Below are positions 44,382 through 52,534 of a DNA stretch of 64,000 bases, piece by piece. Each line of letters opens with the position of its first letter. The stretch's first letter is position 1. The translations under genes and the position numbers were made by a program. This DNA is from Nitratireductor alexandrii (lineage in GTDB: Bacteria > Pseudomonadota > Alphaproteobacteria > Rhizobiales > Rhizobiaceae). The notes beneath the pieces were generated by a model. The model made no database searches. It saw only the letters and a list, made by a program, of their open reading frames with translations, and was not told where the DNA came from. The stretch covers positions 1 through 64,000 of the forward strand of contig NZ_RBVY01000002.1 in NCBI RefSeq assembly GCF_004000215.1, read 5' to 3'.

Positions 44382-46438
44382 GCGACAAAGCCTATATTGT
44401 CGGTGTCGATGTCGGCGGCACTTTCACCGATGTTTTCGTGCTCGACGAGACCGCGGGCGCCGTCATCACCACCAAGGTTCCCTCCACGCGCGGCGACCAA
44501 TCGCGCGGCTTCGTCCAGGGCATCGCCGAGATCGTCGCCGATTTCGCCGACATTCGCACGCTCGTCCACGGCACCACCGTCGGCACCAACGCGCTGTTGG
44601 AGCGCAAGGGCGCGCGCACCGGCATCATCACCACCGAGGGGTTTCGCGATGTGATCGAAATGCGCCGGCGCGACCGTCCGACCACCTGGGGCCTGAAGGG
44701 CGGCTTCACGCCGGTGGTCGAACGCGGCGACCGGCTCGAGGTCGCCGAGCGGGTGCTGGCCGACGGCACCGTGCTCACCCCGGTCGATGCGGACGCGGTG
44801 CGTGCGCGGGCCGGCGTTCTTGCCGCGGCCGGCTGCGAGGCGGTGTGCGTTTTCTTCATCAACGGCTACGCCAACGACGACAATGAGCGACGCGCCGTCG
44901 AAGCGGTGCGCTCGGTCTGGCCCAACGCCTTCGTCACCGCAGCCACCGAGATCCTGCCGGAAATCCGCGAATTCGAGCGCGCCTCCACCGCCACGCTCAA
45001 CGCCTATCTGCAGCCGGTGGTTTCGTCCTATCTGGAGCGGCTGCAACAGGGGCTGGACGGGCGCGGCTTCGCCGGCGAGCTTTTGATCGTTCAGTCGAAC
45101 GGCGGGGTGATGTCGGCCGAGACCGCGCGCCGCTATCCCGTGCGCACGGCGCTGTCGGGACCGGCGGCCGGCGTGATCGCGGCAACCGCCATCGCGCGGG
45201 CGGCCGGGTTTGCCAACATCATCACCTGCGACATGGGCGGCACCTCTTTCGACGTCTCGTTGGTGGCCGACGGCCAGGCCGCGCTCGCCGCCCAGACGGC
45301 GATCGATTTCGGCCTGGTGGTGCGTACCCCGATGATCGAGATCACCACGATCGGCGCCGGCGGCGGCTCGATTGCCGGGCTCGACAAGAGCGGCCTGCTG
45401 CAGGTCGGTCCCGAATCGGCCGGTTCCGATCCCGGCCCGGTCTGTTACGGTCTCGGCAACAACCGCCCGACGGTCACCGACGCCAATCTCGTGCTCGGCC
45501 GCATCAATCCCGATCGCCCGATCGGCGGCAAGCTGGAACGGCTCGACATCGAAGCCGCGCGTGCGGCGATCGAAGCCCGGATCGCACAGCCGCTCGGGCT
45601 TTCGGTCGAGGACGCGGCCGAAGCCGTTCTGCGGCTCGCCAACGCCAAGATGGCCGGCGCCATCCGCCTGGTCTCGATCGAGAAGGGGCACGATCCGGCC
45701 GAGTTCGCGGCCATGCCCTTCGGCGGCGGCGGCGCGTTGCACACCGGCGCGTTGATCAAGGAGGTCGGCCTCGGCTCGGCTTTGGTGCCGCGCTTTCCCG
45801 GCGTCACCTCCGCGCTCGGCTGCGTCGTGGCCGATATGCGTCACGACCGGGTCCAGACGGTCAATCGGCTCCTGGACGATGTCGACGCCGAAGCGCTCGG
45901 CCGCGCGATGCTGGCCGTCGCGGAGGAAACCGAGACGGTGCTGGCGCGTGCCGGCGTCGCCTTCGAGCGCGTCGATCGGGTGTTCGAGCTCGACATGCTT
46001 TATCTCGGCCAGACCCATTCCGTCGCCGTGCCGATCGCGATCGGCCCCGGCGGGCTCGACGCCGAAACGGTTGCCGGCGCCTTCGACGATGCCTATCGCG
46101 AGGCCTTCGGGCGGCTTCTGGACGGCATCCCCAAACGGATAATGAACCACCGCGTCGCGGTGATCGGCCGGCGGCCGGCGCTCGACATGAAGGTCTTCGC
46201 GCCCGTCGACGGCCGGCCGGCCGAAGCGTGCCGGACCGCGACCCGGCAAGTCTATGCCGATGGTGCCCATCACGAGGCCGGTGTCTACGAGCGGCTCGGC
46301 CTCGCCGTCGGCGCGGTGATCGAGGGGCCGGCGCTACTCGAGCAACCCGATACCACGATCTTCGTCGACCCGGGGCTCGTCGCCGCCGTCGACCGTTTCG
46401 GCAATCTGGTGATCACGCCGAAAAGGGATGAAAAATGA
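44378..46438 (+). CDS. hyuA: HyuA-family ATP-dependent amidohydrolase, alpha subunit (second locus)
   Basis: 686 residues from a GTG that overlaps the HyuB stop (GTGA). HydantA_N motif VGVDVGGTFTDVFVLDE, then VHGTTVGTNALLERKGARTGIITTEGFRDV, ITCDMGGTSFDVSLV and TTIGAGGGSIAGLDKSGLLQVGPESAG. It is the ATP-binding partner of the preceding HyuB. Context with a Liv importer, an aconitase-type hydratase and a C-C lyase makes a substituted succinimide, maleimide or lactam a better guess than hydantoin. It ends in ATGA-type near-contact with the next gene (overlap of four bases). Confidence 0.88.
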   Translation: MSDKAYIVGVDVGGTFTDVFVLDETAGAVITTKVPSTRGDQSRGFVQGIAEIVADFADIRTLVHGTTVGTNALLERKGARTGIITTEGFRDVIEMRRRDRPTTWGLKGGFTPVVERGDRLEVAERVLADGTVLTPVDADAVRARAGVLAAAGCEAVCVFFINGYANDDNERRAVEAVRSVWPNAFVTAATEILPEIREFERASTATLNAYLQPVVSSYLERLQQGLDGRGFAGELLIVQSNGGVMSAETARRYPVRTALSGPAAGVIAATAIARAAGFANIITCDMGGTSFDVSLVADGQAALAAQTAIDFGLVVRTPMIEITTIGAGGGSIAGLDKSGLLQVGPESAGSDPGPVCYGLGNNRPTVTDANLVLGRINPDRPIGGKLERLDIEAARAAIEARIAQPLGLSVEDAAEAVLRLANAKMAGAIRLVSIEKGHDPAEFAAMPFGGGGALHTGALIKEVGLGSALVPRFPGVTSALGCVVADMRHDRVQTVNRLLDDVDAEALGRAMLAVAEETETVLARAGVAFERVDRVFELDMLYLGQTHSVAVPIAIGPGGLDAETVAGAFDDAYREAFGRLLDGIPKRIMNHRVAVIGRRPALDMKVFAPVDGRPAEACRTATRQVYADGAHHEAGVYERLGLAVGAVIEGPALLEQPDTTIFVDPGLVAAVDRFGNLVITPKRDEK

Positions 46439-47049
46439 CGCATGCCGCAATCGATGCCGCGCGCACTGCGCTGGTCATCGTCGATCTGCAAAACGATTTC
46501 CTGCATCCCGACGGCGCCTATGCCCGCGGCGGTCAGGCCAATGACGACATCGCTGCCCTGCCGCAACGCGTGCTGCCTCTGGCCGAAGCGCTGCGCGCGC
46601 GGGGCGGCTGGGTCGTCTCGACGCATTTTACCCTGGTTCCCGGCAAGGGCGGCGAGCCTTTCATCGCGCCGCATCTCAAGGCGATGCGACCCTTTCTCGG
46701 CAAGGGCGACTTCGCTCCCGGTTCGTGGGGCCACGATCTGGTCGACCGTCTCAAGCCGGCCGATCTGACGGTGGAAAAAATCGCCTATTCGGCCTTCTAC
46801 ATGACCCGGCTCGAATGGCTGCTGCGCAAGGCCGGCATCGACACGCTGATCTTTTGCGGCATCGTCACCAATGGCGGCGTCGCCTCCACGGTACGCGACG
46901 CGCACGTGCGCGACTTCGCCACCATCGTCGTGTCGGACGGCTGCGCGGCGTTCTCGCGCGACACCCACGAGCGCGCCGTGGCGGATCTGGCCACGGTGGC
47001 GCGCGTCATGCGCTGCGCCGACGCGCGCGACCTTGTCGAAGGGTCTTGA
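46435..47049 (+). CDS. Isochorismatase-fold protein lacking the nucleophilic Cys
   Basis: 204 residues. Asp17 (VIVDLQNDF) and Lys115 (VEKIAYSAF) of the superfamily triad are present, but the nucleophile position reads VTNGGVAST, with Gly148 where amidohydrolases have Cys (TNxCV). The DNA (AATGGCGGCGTC) is unambiguous. True isochorismatases such as EntB also have Gly there and hydrolyse a vinyl ether without a covalent intermediate. So either it cleaves an ether- or enol-type bond, or it has a non-catalytic role; Cys141 nearby is in a different strand position. The flavoprotein gene follows. Confidence 0.85.
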   Translation: MTHAAIDAARTALVIVDLQNDFLHPDGAYARGGQANDDIAALPQRVLPLAEALRARGGWVVSTHFTLVPGKGGEPFIAPHLKAMRPFLGKGDFAPGSWGHDLVDRLKPADLTVEKIAYSAFYMTRLEWLLRKAGIDTLIFCGIVTNGGVASTVRDAHVRDFATIVVSDGCAAFSRDTHERAVADLATVARVMRCADARDLVEGS

Positions 47050-47051
47050 CG

Positions 47052-48476
47052 GTGACGGCGGCCCCCGTTTTGCGCGGCGCGCCCGAACGGGTCGACGCGG
47101 CGGCCGATGTCGTGGTTATCGGCGCCGGCGCCTGCGGGCTGATGGCGGCGCTGCGCGCCCGTGCGGAGGGGGCGCAGGTGCTGGTTGTCGAACGCGACGC
47201 CACGCCCTCGGGCTCGACCGCGATGTCGTCCGGTTTCGTGCCGGCGCCGGCCACCCGCTTCCAACGCGAGATCGGCGTTGCGGACGATACGCCGGCCCGC
47301 TTCGCGGCCGACATCCTGGCCAAGGCGAACGGGCGTTGCGACGCGGAACTGGCGACCCTGGCCGCCGAAACCATCGGCCCGGCGCTGGAATGGCTCGCCG
47401 ATCACGCCGGCGTCGACTGGCGGGTTCTCGATGATTTTCTTTACCCCGGTCACAGCCGCCACCGCATGCATTGCGTGGACGAGCGCACCGGGGCCGCGCT
47501 GCATGCGCGCCTGCTGGCCGCCGCCGAGACGATGGAGATCGCGATCGCCACCCAGGCGCGCGCCACCCAGCTCTATGCCGATGCCGATGCCGGGGACCGG
47601 ATCGTGGCGGTCGGGATCGAGCGGCCGGGCGGCGGGCGCGAGACGCTCGGCTGCGGCGCGCTGGTCCTGGCCTCGAGCGGTTTCGGCGGCGATCCGGACC
47701 TGGTGAAAACCCACATTCCCGAACTCGGCGGGGCGCTTTATTACGGCCATGCCGGCAATACCGGCGATGCCGTGCGCTGGGGCAAGGCGCTCGGCGCCGG
47801 GCTCGCGCACATGTCCGGCTACCAGGGGCACGGCTCGCTGGCCCATCCGCACGCGATCCTGATTTCCTGGGCGCTGATGATGAAAGGCGCGATCCAGCTC
47901 AACGAGCGGGGCGACCGGTTTTCCGACGAAAGCGGCGGCTATTCCGAGCAGGCGGTCAAGGTGCTGGCCCAGCCGGGCGGTTTTGCCTGGAACATCTACG
48001 ACGAAACGGTCCACCGCTTCGGCCTCACCTTTCCCGACTATCGCGAGGCGGTTGCCGCAGGCGCCGTGCGCACGGCGCCGACTGTCGGTGCGCTCGCCGC
48101 CATGACCGGGCTGCCGCAATTGCGGCTCGCCGCCAGCCTGGCTGAGGTGGCCCGGATTTGCGCCGGCACCAGGCCGGACCCGTTCGGGCGCGATTTTTCC
48201 GGTCTGGCGCCGTTGTTGCCGCCGTTTTACGCGGTCAAGGTGACCGGCGCGCTGTTCCATACCCAGGGCGGATTGCGGATCGACGGTTGCGCCCGCGTCC
48301 TTGACCGGCAGGACCGGCCGTTTGCCAATCTTTTCGCCGGCGGCGGCGCGGCCTGCGGCGTGTCGGGCCCAGACGTGTCGGGTTATCTGTCCGGCAACGG
48401 GCTTTTGACGGCGATCGCCTTTGGCTTCCTCGCCGGCCGCGCGGCGGTGCGGGCGGCGCTGGAGCCGGCCGGATAA
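47052..48476 (+). CDS. FAD-dependent oxidoreductase, fumarate reductase/3-ketosteroid dehydrogenase type
   Basis: 474 residues from a GTG two bases after the previous stop (a TTG at 47046 is an alternative). The dinucleotide motif is VVVIGAGACGLMAALRARAEGAQVLVVERD. The C-terminal GGLRIDGCARVLDRQDRPFANLFAGGGAACGVSGPDVSGYLSGNGLLTAIAFGFLAGR matches FAD-binding_2 proteins that reduce or introduce C=C bonds next to carbonyls. There is no heme domain or Tat signal, so it is cytoplasmic. Last gene of the GntR-led operon; it may reduce or desaturate the dicarboxylate intermediate, linking for example succinate and maleate forms. Confidence 0.87.
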   Translation: MTAAPVLRGAPERVDAAADVVVIGAGACGLMAALRARAEGAQVLVVERDATPSGSTAMSSGFVPAPATRFQREIGVADDTPARFAADILAKANGRCDAELATLAAETIGPALEWLADHAGVDWRVLDDFLYPGHSRHRMHCVDERTGAALHARLLAAAETMEIAIATQARATQLYADADAGDRIVAVGIERPGGGRETLGCGALVLASSGFGGDPDLVKTHIPELGGALYYGHAGNTGDAVRWGKALGAGLAHMSGYQGHGSLAHPHAILISWALMMKGAIQLNERGDRFSDESGGYSEQAVKVLAQPGGFAWNIYDETVHRFGLTFPDYREAVAAGAVRTAPTVGALAAMTGLPQLRLAASLAEVARICAGTRPDPFGRDFSGLAPLLPPFYAVKVTGALFHTQGGLRIDGCARVLDRQDRPFANLFAGGGAACGVSGPDVSGYLSGNGLLTAIAFGFLAGRAAVRAALEPAG

Positions 48477-48555
48477 CATCGCAACGGCTCTCGTTTGGCG
48501 GAGCGAGCGGCGGCGGGACCACCCTTGCGCGCGGCCGGCGCGCGGCCGCAACCCG

Positions 48556-49503
48556 TCAACTGCGCGACTGACCAGCCGCGCCGAACTGCTCCGCCAGCCT
48601 GATGACCTCCAGAGCCGAATGCGCGACGATGTCGGCGCCGGTGTGCCGGAACCCGTCCGGTTGCGCAAGAACGGCAGCGCCGCCGATCGCGATCTTCATG
48701 GTGCGGGTGGTGGCGTCCGACCGGCAGCGATCTATGGCTTCCTTGCAGTCCCTTGCTTCCTCCAACTGTCCGATCGACAGGCCGAGCAGATGGTAGGAGC
48801 GGGCGGACAGGCGCATATACATGGTTTCGCCGATTTCCATGTCGGCGCCGCCATCGACGATCCAGCCCAGATCCCTGAAACACATTCTGACCAGCGTGAC
48901 GCCGAGCGTGTGCTTGGTCGCGTGGGAACGGGCAAGCAGGATACGCTTCGCCGAGGCGGGCTGCGATGGCTGCGGCCCCGCATGGGTCAAATGATGGACC
49001 ACGTTGCTCAACCGGGTGGAGGCGACCGCGACTTGGATGAAATCGGCATCGTCATCGCACCAGTAATTGCCGAGCTCCGTCGCGATCGGACACAAAAGAT
49101 GAATGGCGAGCGTCTGGAGCGGGATATCCGCCTGAAGCAGTTCCTGGATCAGGTCCCGGTGGTGCCGCGGGTCCGGATCGATAAGCGCCTTCAGGAACCG
49201 TTCGCGATACGAGACCGCCCGGTCCATGGCCGGCATCTGCCTGGCCCGTTCGTCGAGTTCGGGATGAAGTCGATGGTCGATGTCCGCAGCACGCGTGGCT
49301 TTGCCGCCTGCATCCTTGGAGCCGGCGTGCAGGGCACCGACCAGACCAGACACTTGGCTACGTACGCTCTGCTCCAGAACCGTCAGGTCCTGCGAGGAAA
49401 GGCGGCTGGTCTTGTCTGTCTCTAACGTCTGGCCATGTTCGGTGAACGGTAACGAAGACTTTGTTGTTCCCGTCTGAACGTTACTGGGCTCTTTATAGGC
49501 CAA
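48556..49503 (-). CDS. B12-binding-domain regulator of the AerR/PpaA class, dxs-linked copy
   Basis: 315 residues from a TTG start that has GGGAGG five bases upstream. Residues ~1-80 have no recognisable domain. A helical cap (about 95-180) precedes a cobalamin-binding Rossmann domain starting KRILLARSHATKHTLGVTLV, where H198 in KHTLG keeps the HxxG pattern of the axial-ligand loop. AerR/PpaA proteins bind cobalamin and counteract PpsR/CrtJ repression in response to light or oxygen. It lies 125 bases downstream of dxs on the same strand. It is distinct from the ppsR-linked paralogue at 57628-58707. Confidence 0.8.
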   Translation of the reverse strand: MAYKEPSNVQTGTTKSSLPFTEHGQTLETDKTSRLSSQDLTVLEQSVRSQVSGLVGALHAGSKDAGGKATRAADIDHRLHPELDERARQMPAMDRAVSYRERFLKALIDPDPRHHRDLIQELLQADIPLQTLAIHLLCPIATELGNYWCDDDADFIQVAVASTRLSNVVHHLTHAGPQPSQPASAKRILLARSHATKHTLGVTLVRMCFRDLGWIVDGGADMEIGETMYMRLSARSYHLLGLSIGQLEEARDCKEAIDRCRSDATTRTMKIAIGGAAVLAQPDGFRHTGADIVAHSALEVIRLAEQFGAAGQSRS

Positions 49504-49628
49504 TTCCCCCTCCCGATGACTCGGCCTAGGCGGTCAGGCTCCTCCACGAAGTCGACTGTACTACATCAAATTGTATCCGCCAAACGAGATCATGTCTTCG
49601 TTTAGGTGCAATCTGACGTCGTCGATCT

Positions 49629-51527
49629 TTACCGGTCCTCCGCACGATGCGCCCATTGGGGGCGGTGCTGAATACCTGTCATGTACCCGCTCAGTCTCGC
49701 CGCCGAACCGTGGTCGGCCTGCGCCAGGGTGTTTCGGACAAGCGCCGCGATCTGCTGTGCGTTCAGTCCCGCCTCGTCATACATGTCCGCCGGCGCGGCC
49801 TGGGATATGAACGTGTCCGGCAAGGTCATCGTGCGAATGTCGCAACGTCCGTCGAGCAACCCGCGACCGGCCAGGTAATGCAGCACCAACGCGCCAAAAC
49901 CACCCGTCGCGCCTTCTTCGATGGTCACCAGAAGCTGGTGTCTGGAGAACAGGTCTTCAATCAACTCCACATCGAGCGGCTTGGCGAAACGAGCATCGGC
50001 TACCGTGACGGAGATACCGAGTGCCGCCAAGAGCGCACGCGCCTCCAGGCATTGGTCCAGTCGAGCGCCGAACGACAGCAGCGCTGCCGTATGCCCGATA
50101 TCGACAATGCGCCCCTTGCCGATCGGCAGCGCCAAGCCTGTCTCGGGCAAGAGCGCCCCGGTGCCTTCGCCGCGCGGATAACGGAAGGCGATCGGTCCCC
50201 GGTCATGTTCCGCCGCCGTCTTGACCATGTTGACCAGCTCGGCCTCGTCGGCGGCCGCCATCACGGTGAAATTGGGCAGGTTCGCCAGATAGCCGATGTC
50301 GAAGGCGCCGGCATGGGTCGGGCCGTCGGCGCCCACCAGTCCGGCCCGGTCGATGGCAAAGCGCACCGGCAGGTTCTGCAGGGCGATATCGTGAACCACC
50401 TGATCGTAGCCGCGCTGCAGGAACGTGGAATAGATGGCGCAGAACGGACGCATGCCGCTTGCCGCGAGCCCGCCGGCAAAGGTGACGGCGTGCTGTTCGG
50501 CGATGCCGACATCGAAGGTGCGTTCGGGAAACTGCCGGCCGAAAACGTCCAGACCGGTTCCCGCGGCCATCGCCGCGGTGATGGCGACGATGCGCGGGTC
50601 GTGCCTGGCCTCTTCGACCAGCGCATTGGCGAACACCTTGGTGTAGCTCGGCGCAGTTGGCCGCGGCTTGAATTGCTTGCCGGACCGAACGTCGAATTTC
50701 GAGACGCCGTGATATTTGTCGGCGGCGGTCTCGGCCGGGCCGTAGCCGGCGCCTTTCCGGGTAATGGCATGAAGCAGTACCGGCCCGTCGGCCTCGTGCT
50801 TGAGCCTGTGCAGCGTGGCGAGCAGTCCGCGCACGTCGTGACCGTCCACCGGGCCGCAATAGGTAAAGCCCATGTTTTCAAATAGGTTGCGATCCCGCGC
50901 GGCACCGTCCCGGTGCGCCGCCAGCGCGTTCAGATGTCCCGACATGGCGCCGGTCGGCGGCGAGATCGACATGTTGTTGTCATTCAAGATGACAAGCAGG
51001 CGCCGTTTTTGGCCCCCGGCATTGTTGAGCCCTTCATAGGCCATTCCCGCCGTCAGGGCGCCGTCGCCGATGACGCAGACGACATGCCCGGCTTCACCCT
51101 TGAGATCGCGGGCAACGGCAAATCCGAGGCCGGCGGAGACGGAAGTCGAGGAATGGGCGGCGCCGAAGGGGTCGTAGCGGCTTTCGCTGCGTTTGGTGAA
51201 GCCGGACAGGCCGTCCTTCTTGCGCAGGGTGCGTATCCGCTCACGGCGTCCGGTCAGCACCTTGTGCGGATAGCACTGATGGCTGACATCCCAAATCAGC
51301 GTGTCTTGCGGTGTGTCGAAGACGGCATGCAGGGCAACGGTCAGTTCCACGACCCCGAGGCCGGAACCGAGATGCCCTCCGGTCTCGGACACGACGTCGA
51401 TGATGTCCGCGCGCAGTTCATCGGCCAGCAGGACGAGTTCGTCTTCGCTCAGGCGTCTGAGATCGTGTGGACCCTCAATCCGGTCGAGCAACGACGTAGC
51501 GGCATCTTCCCTGAACGTGGAGCCCAT
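49629..51527 (-). CDS. dxs: 1-deoxy-D-xylulose-5-phosphate synthase
   Basis: 632 residues from the ATG at 51527, preceded by GGGAGGA with seven-base spacing. The thiamine-diphosphate motif is [21 protein letters not shown] ... NDNNMSIS, the transketolase pyrimidine domain contains [20 protein letters not shown], and the N-terminus has [20 protein letters not shown] with the catalytic His. It makes DXP from pyruvate and glyceraldehyde-3-phosphate, feeding the phytol/geranylgeranyl and carotenoid supply needed for bacteriochlorophyll. Position in the photosynthesis cluster next to a perfect PpsR site suggests a photosynthesis-controlled copy. Confidence 0.96.
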   Translation of the reverse strand: MGSTFREDAATSLLDRIEGPHDLRRLSEDELVLLADELRADIIDVVSETGGHLGSGLGVVELTVALHAVFDTPQDTLIWDVSHQCYPHKVLTGRRERIRTLRKKDGLSGFTKRSESRYDPFGAAHSSTSVSAGLGFAVARDLKGEAGHVVCVIGDGALTAGMAYEGLNNAGGQKRRLLVILNDNNMSISPPTGAMSGHLNALAAHRDGAARDRNLFENMGFTYCGPVDGHDVRGLLATLHRLKHEADGPVLLHAITRKGAGYGPAETAADKYHGVSKFDVRSGKQFKPRPTAPSYTKVFANALVEEARHDPRIVAITAAMAAGTGLDVFGRQFPERTFDVGIAEQHAVTFAGGLAASGMRPFCAIYSTFLQRGYDQVVHDIALQNLPVRFAIDRAGLVGADGPTHAGAFDIGYLANLPNFTVMAAADEAELVNMVKTAAEHDRGPIAFRYPRGEGTGALLPETGLALPIGKGRIVDIGHTAALLSFGARLDQCLEARALLAALGISVTVADARFAKPLDVELIEDLFSRHQLLVTIEEGATGGFGALVLHYLAGRGLLDGRCDIRTMTLPDTFISQAAPADMYDEAGLNAQQIAALVRNTLAQADHGSAARLSGYMTGIQHRPQWAHRAEDR

Positions 51528-51642
51528 AGCGTTTCCTCCCGCGCTCGAACCCGTCCACCTGCCGGTAGTTGTCAACACCGCGGAACCGGGGCGCCGGTGG
51601 ACGGCGGCGTCTAGCGTGCATTGTCCGGGAACTTGGCAGAAG

Positions 51643-51660
51643 TGTAAACTTTTTTTTACA
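51643..51660. promoter_or_regulatory. PpsR/CrtJ operator (TGT-N12-ACA) between dxs and tspO
   Basis: TGTAAACTTTTTTTTACA is a perfect TGT-N12-ACA palindrome end pair with an A/T-rich core. It lies 116 bases upstream of the dxs ATG and 162 bases upstream of the divergent tspO ATG, so one site could control both. ppsR itself is 5 kb away in the same cluster. Confidence 0.75.
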
Positions 51661-51821
51661 GTCGGGTCGGAAAAATCGTCGTGAGCGGCGGATAGTTGCG
51701 TTCCGGCGTCAATGCGTGGCGCCTTTGCCCGCTATCGCAGGACGGTTTGCGGACCCGCTTTCCGCCGCTGGCGCCGCCATGTAGGTTGAGAGGGCTTTCA
51801 CTGTCGAAACGGAGCCGGCGC

Positions 51822-52268
51822 ATGGCTGCTGCGATCTTCATCGTTCTTGTTATCCTGACAGCCGCCAGCGGTGCCGTCTTCAAGCCGGGATCCTGGTACG
51901 AGACGCTTCGCAAACCGTCCTGGACACCGCCGAACTGGGCCTTTCCGACCGTCTGGACGATCCTCTACATCATGATCGCCTATGCCGGCTGGAGTGTGTG
52001 GGCGGCGGCCGGCTGGTCGCTGCCCTTGTTGTTCTGGGCGGCGCAGCTCGTCCTGAACGGCATGTGGTCCTGGCTGTTTTTCGGCTTGAGGCGGATGGGG
52101 CTCGCGCTTGGCGATGTCGCTCTTCTGTGGCTCGCCATCGCTGGGTTTATCGTGACCGCCTGGCCGGTGTCCCAACTCGCCGCGCTGTTGTTCGCGCCCT
52201 ATCTCGTGTGGGTGACGATCGCCGGCCTGCTCAATTTTTCCGTCTTGCGCCTTAACGAAGCCGACTGA
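51822..52268 (+). CDS. tspO: TspO/MBR family tryptophan-rich sensory protein
   Basis: 148 residues from the ATG at 51822, after GGAGCCGGCGC. Five membrane helices are visible. The family motif WYETLRKPSWTPPNWAFPTVWTILYIMIAYAGW and later LNGMWSWLFFGLRRMGLAL are typical. TspO binds porphyrins in the membrane and, in Rhodobacter, tunes photosynthesis gene expression together with the PpsR/AppA system by affecting tetrapyrrole efflux or levels. Its 3' end overlaps the small membrane-protein gene on the other strand by 70 bases. Confidence 0.93.
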   Translation: MAAAIFIVLVILTAASGAVFKPGSWYETLRKPSWTPPNWAFPTVWTILYIMIAYAGWSVWAAAGWSLPLLFWAAQLVLNGMWSWLFFGLRRMGLALGDVALLWLAIAGFIVTAWPVSQLAALLFAPYLVWVTIAGLLNFSVLRLNEAD

Positions 52269-52534
52269 CCGCGCAGGCGCGCAGCGACATCCCAGACATG
52301 CGCGATCAGCGCCAGGCTTAGAAAGACCGGCACCCAGGGCAGCACCCCGTCGCGCAGGGCGAACCCCAAGGCGGCCAGGAGGCAGCTTCCGGCAAGCACG
52401 TTGGCCAGCAACAGTCTGAAACGGAGGCCGGGCGCGGCGGACAGATAGCACACGAGCGCGAATTCGGCCCACAGAAACGCGATCGCGCCAAAGGCGACCC
52501 AGCCGGACTGGAACCAGGTGAAGACTACGCTCAT
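52199..52534 (-). CDS. Small membrane protein coupled to bchP, unknown function
   Basis: 111 residues from the ATG at 52534, which overlaps the bchP stop (ATGA). Three to four hydrophobic helices can be seen: WVAFGAIAFLWAEFALVCYLSA, LLLANVLAGSCLLAALGFAL and VLPWVPVFLSLALIAHVWDV. The C-terminal 25 residues are polar and basic. I do not recognise a named family. Being translated with bchP and lying in the bchG-bchP operon, it may help pigment synthesis or membrane insertion. It overlaps the tspO 3' end tail to tail, so opposing transcription could create antisense RNA. Confidence 0.7.
   Translation of the reverse strand: MSVVFTWFQSGWVAFGAIAFLWAEFALVCYLSAAPGLRFRLLLANVLAGSCLLAALGFALRDGVLPWVPVFLSLALIAHVWDVAARLRGQSASLRRKTEKLSRPAIVTHTR

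Noticed and set aside
48525-48551. GC-rich inverted repeat in the convergent gap between the flavoprotein and the B12-domain gene as a bidirectional terminator
   Set aside because: Pairing is imperfect and no T tract follows on either strand.
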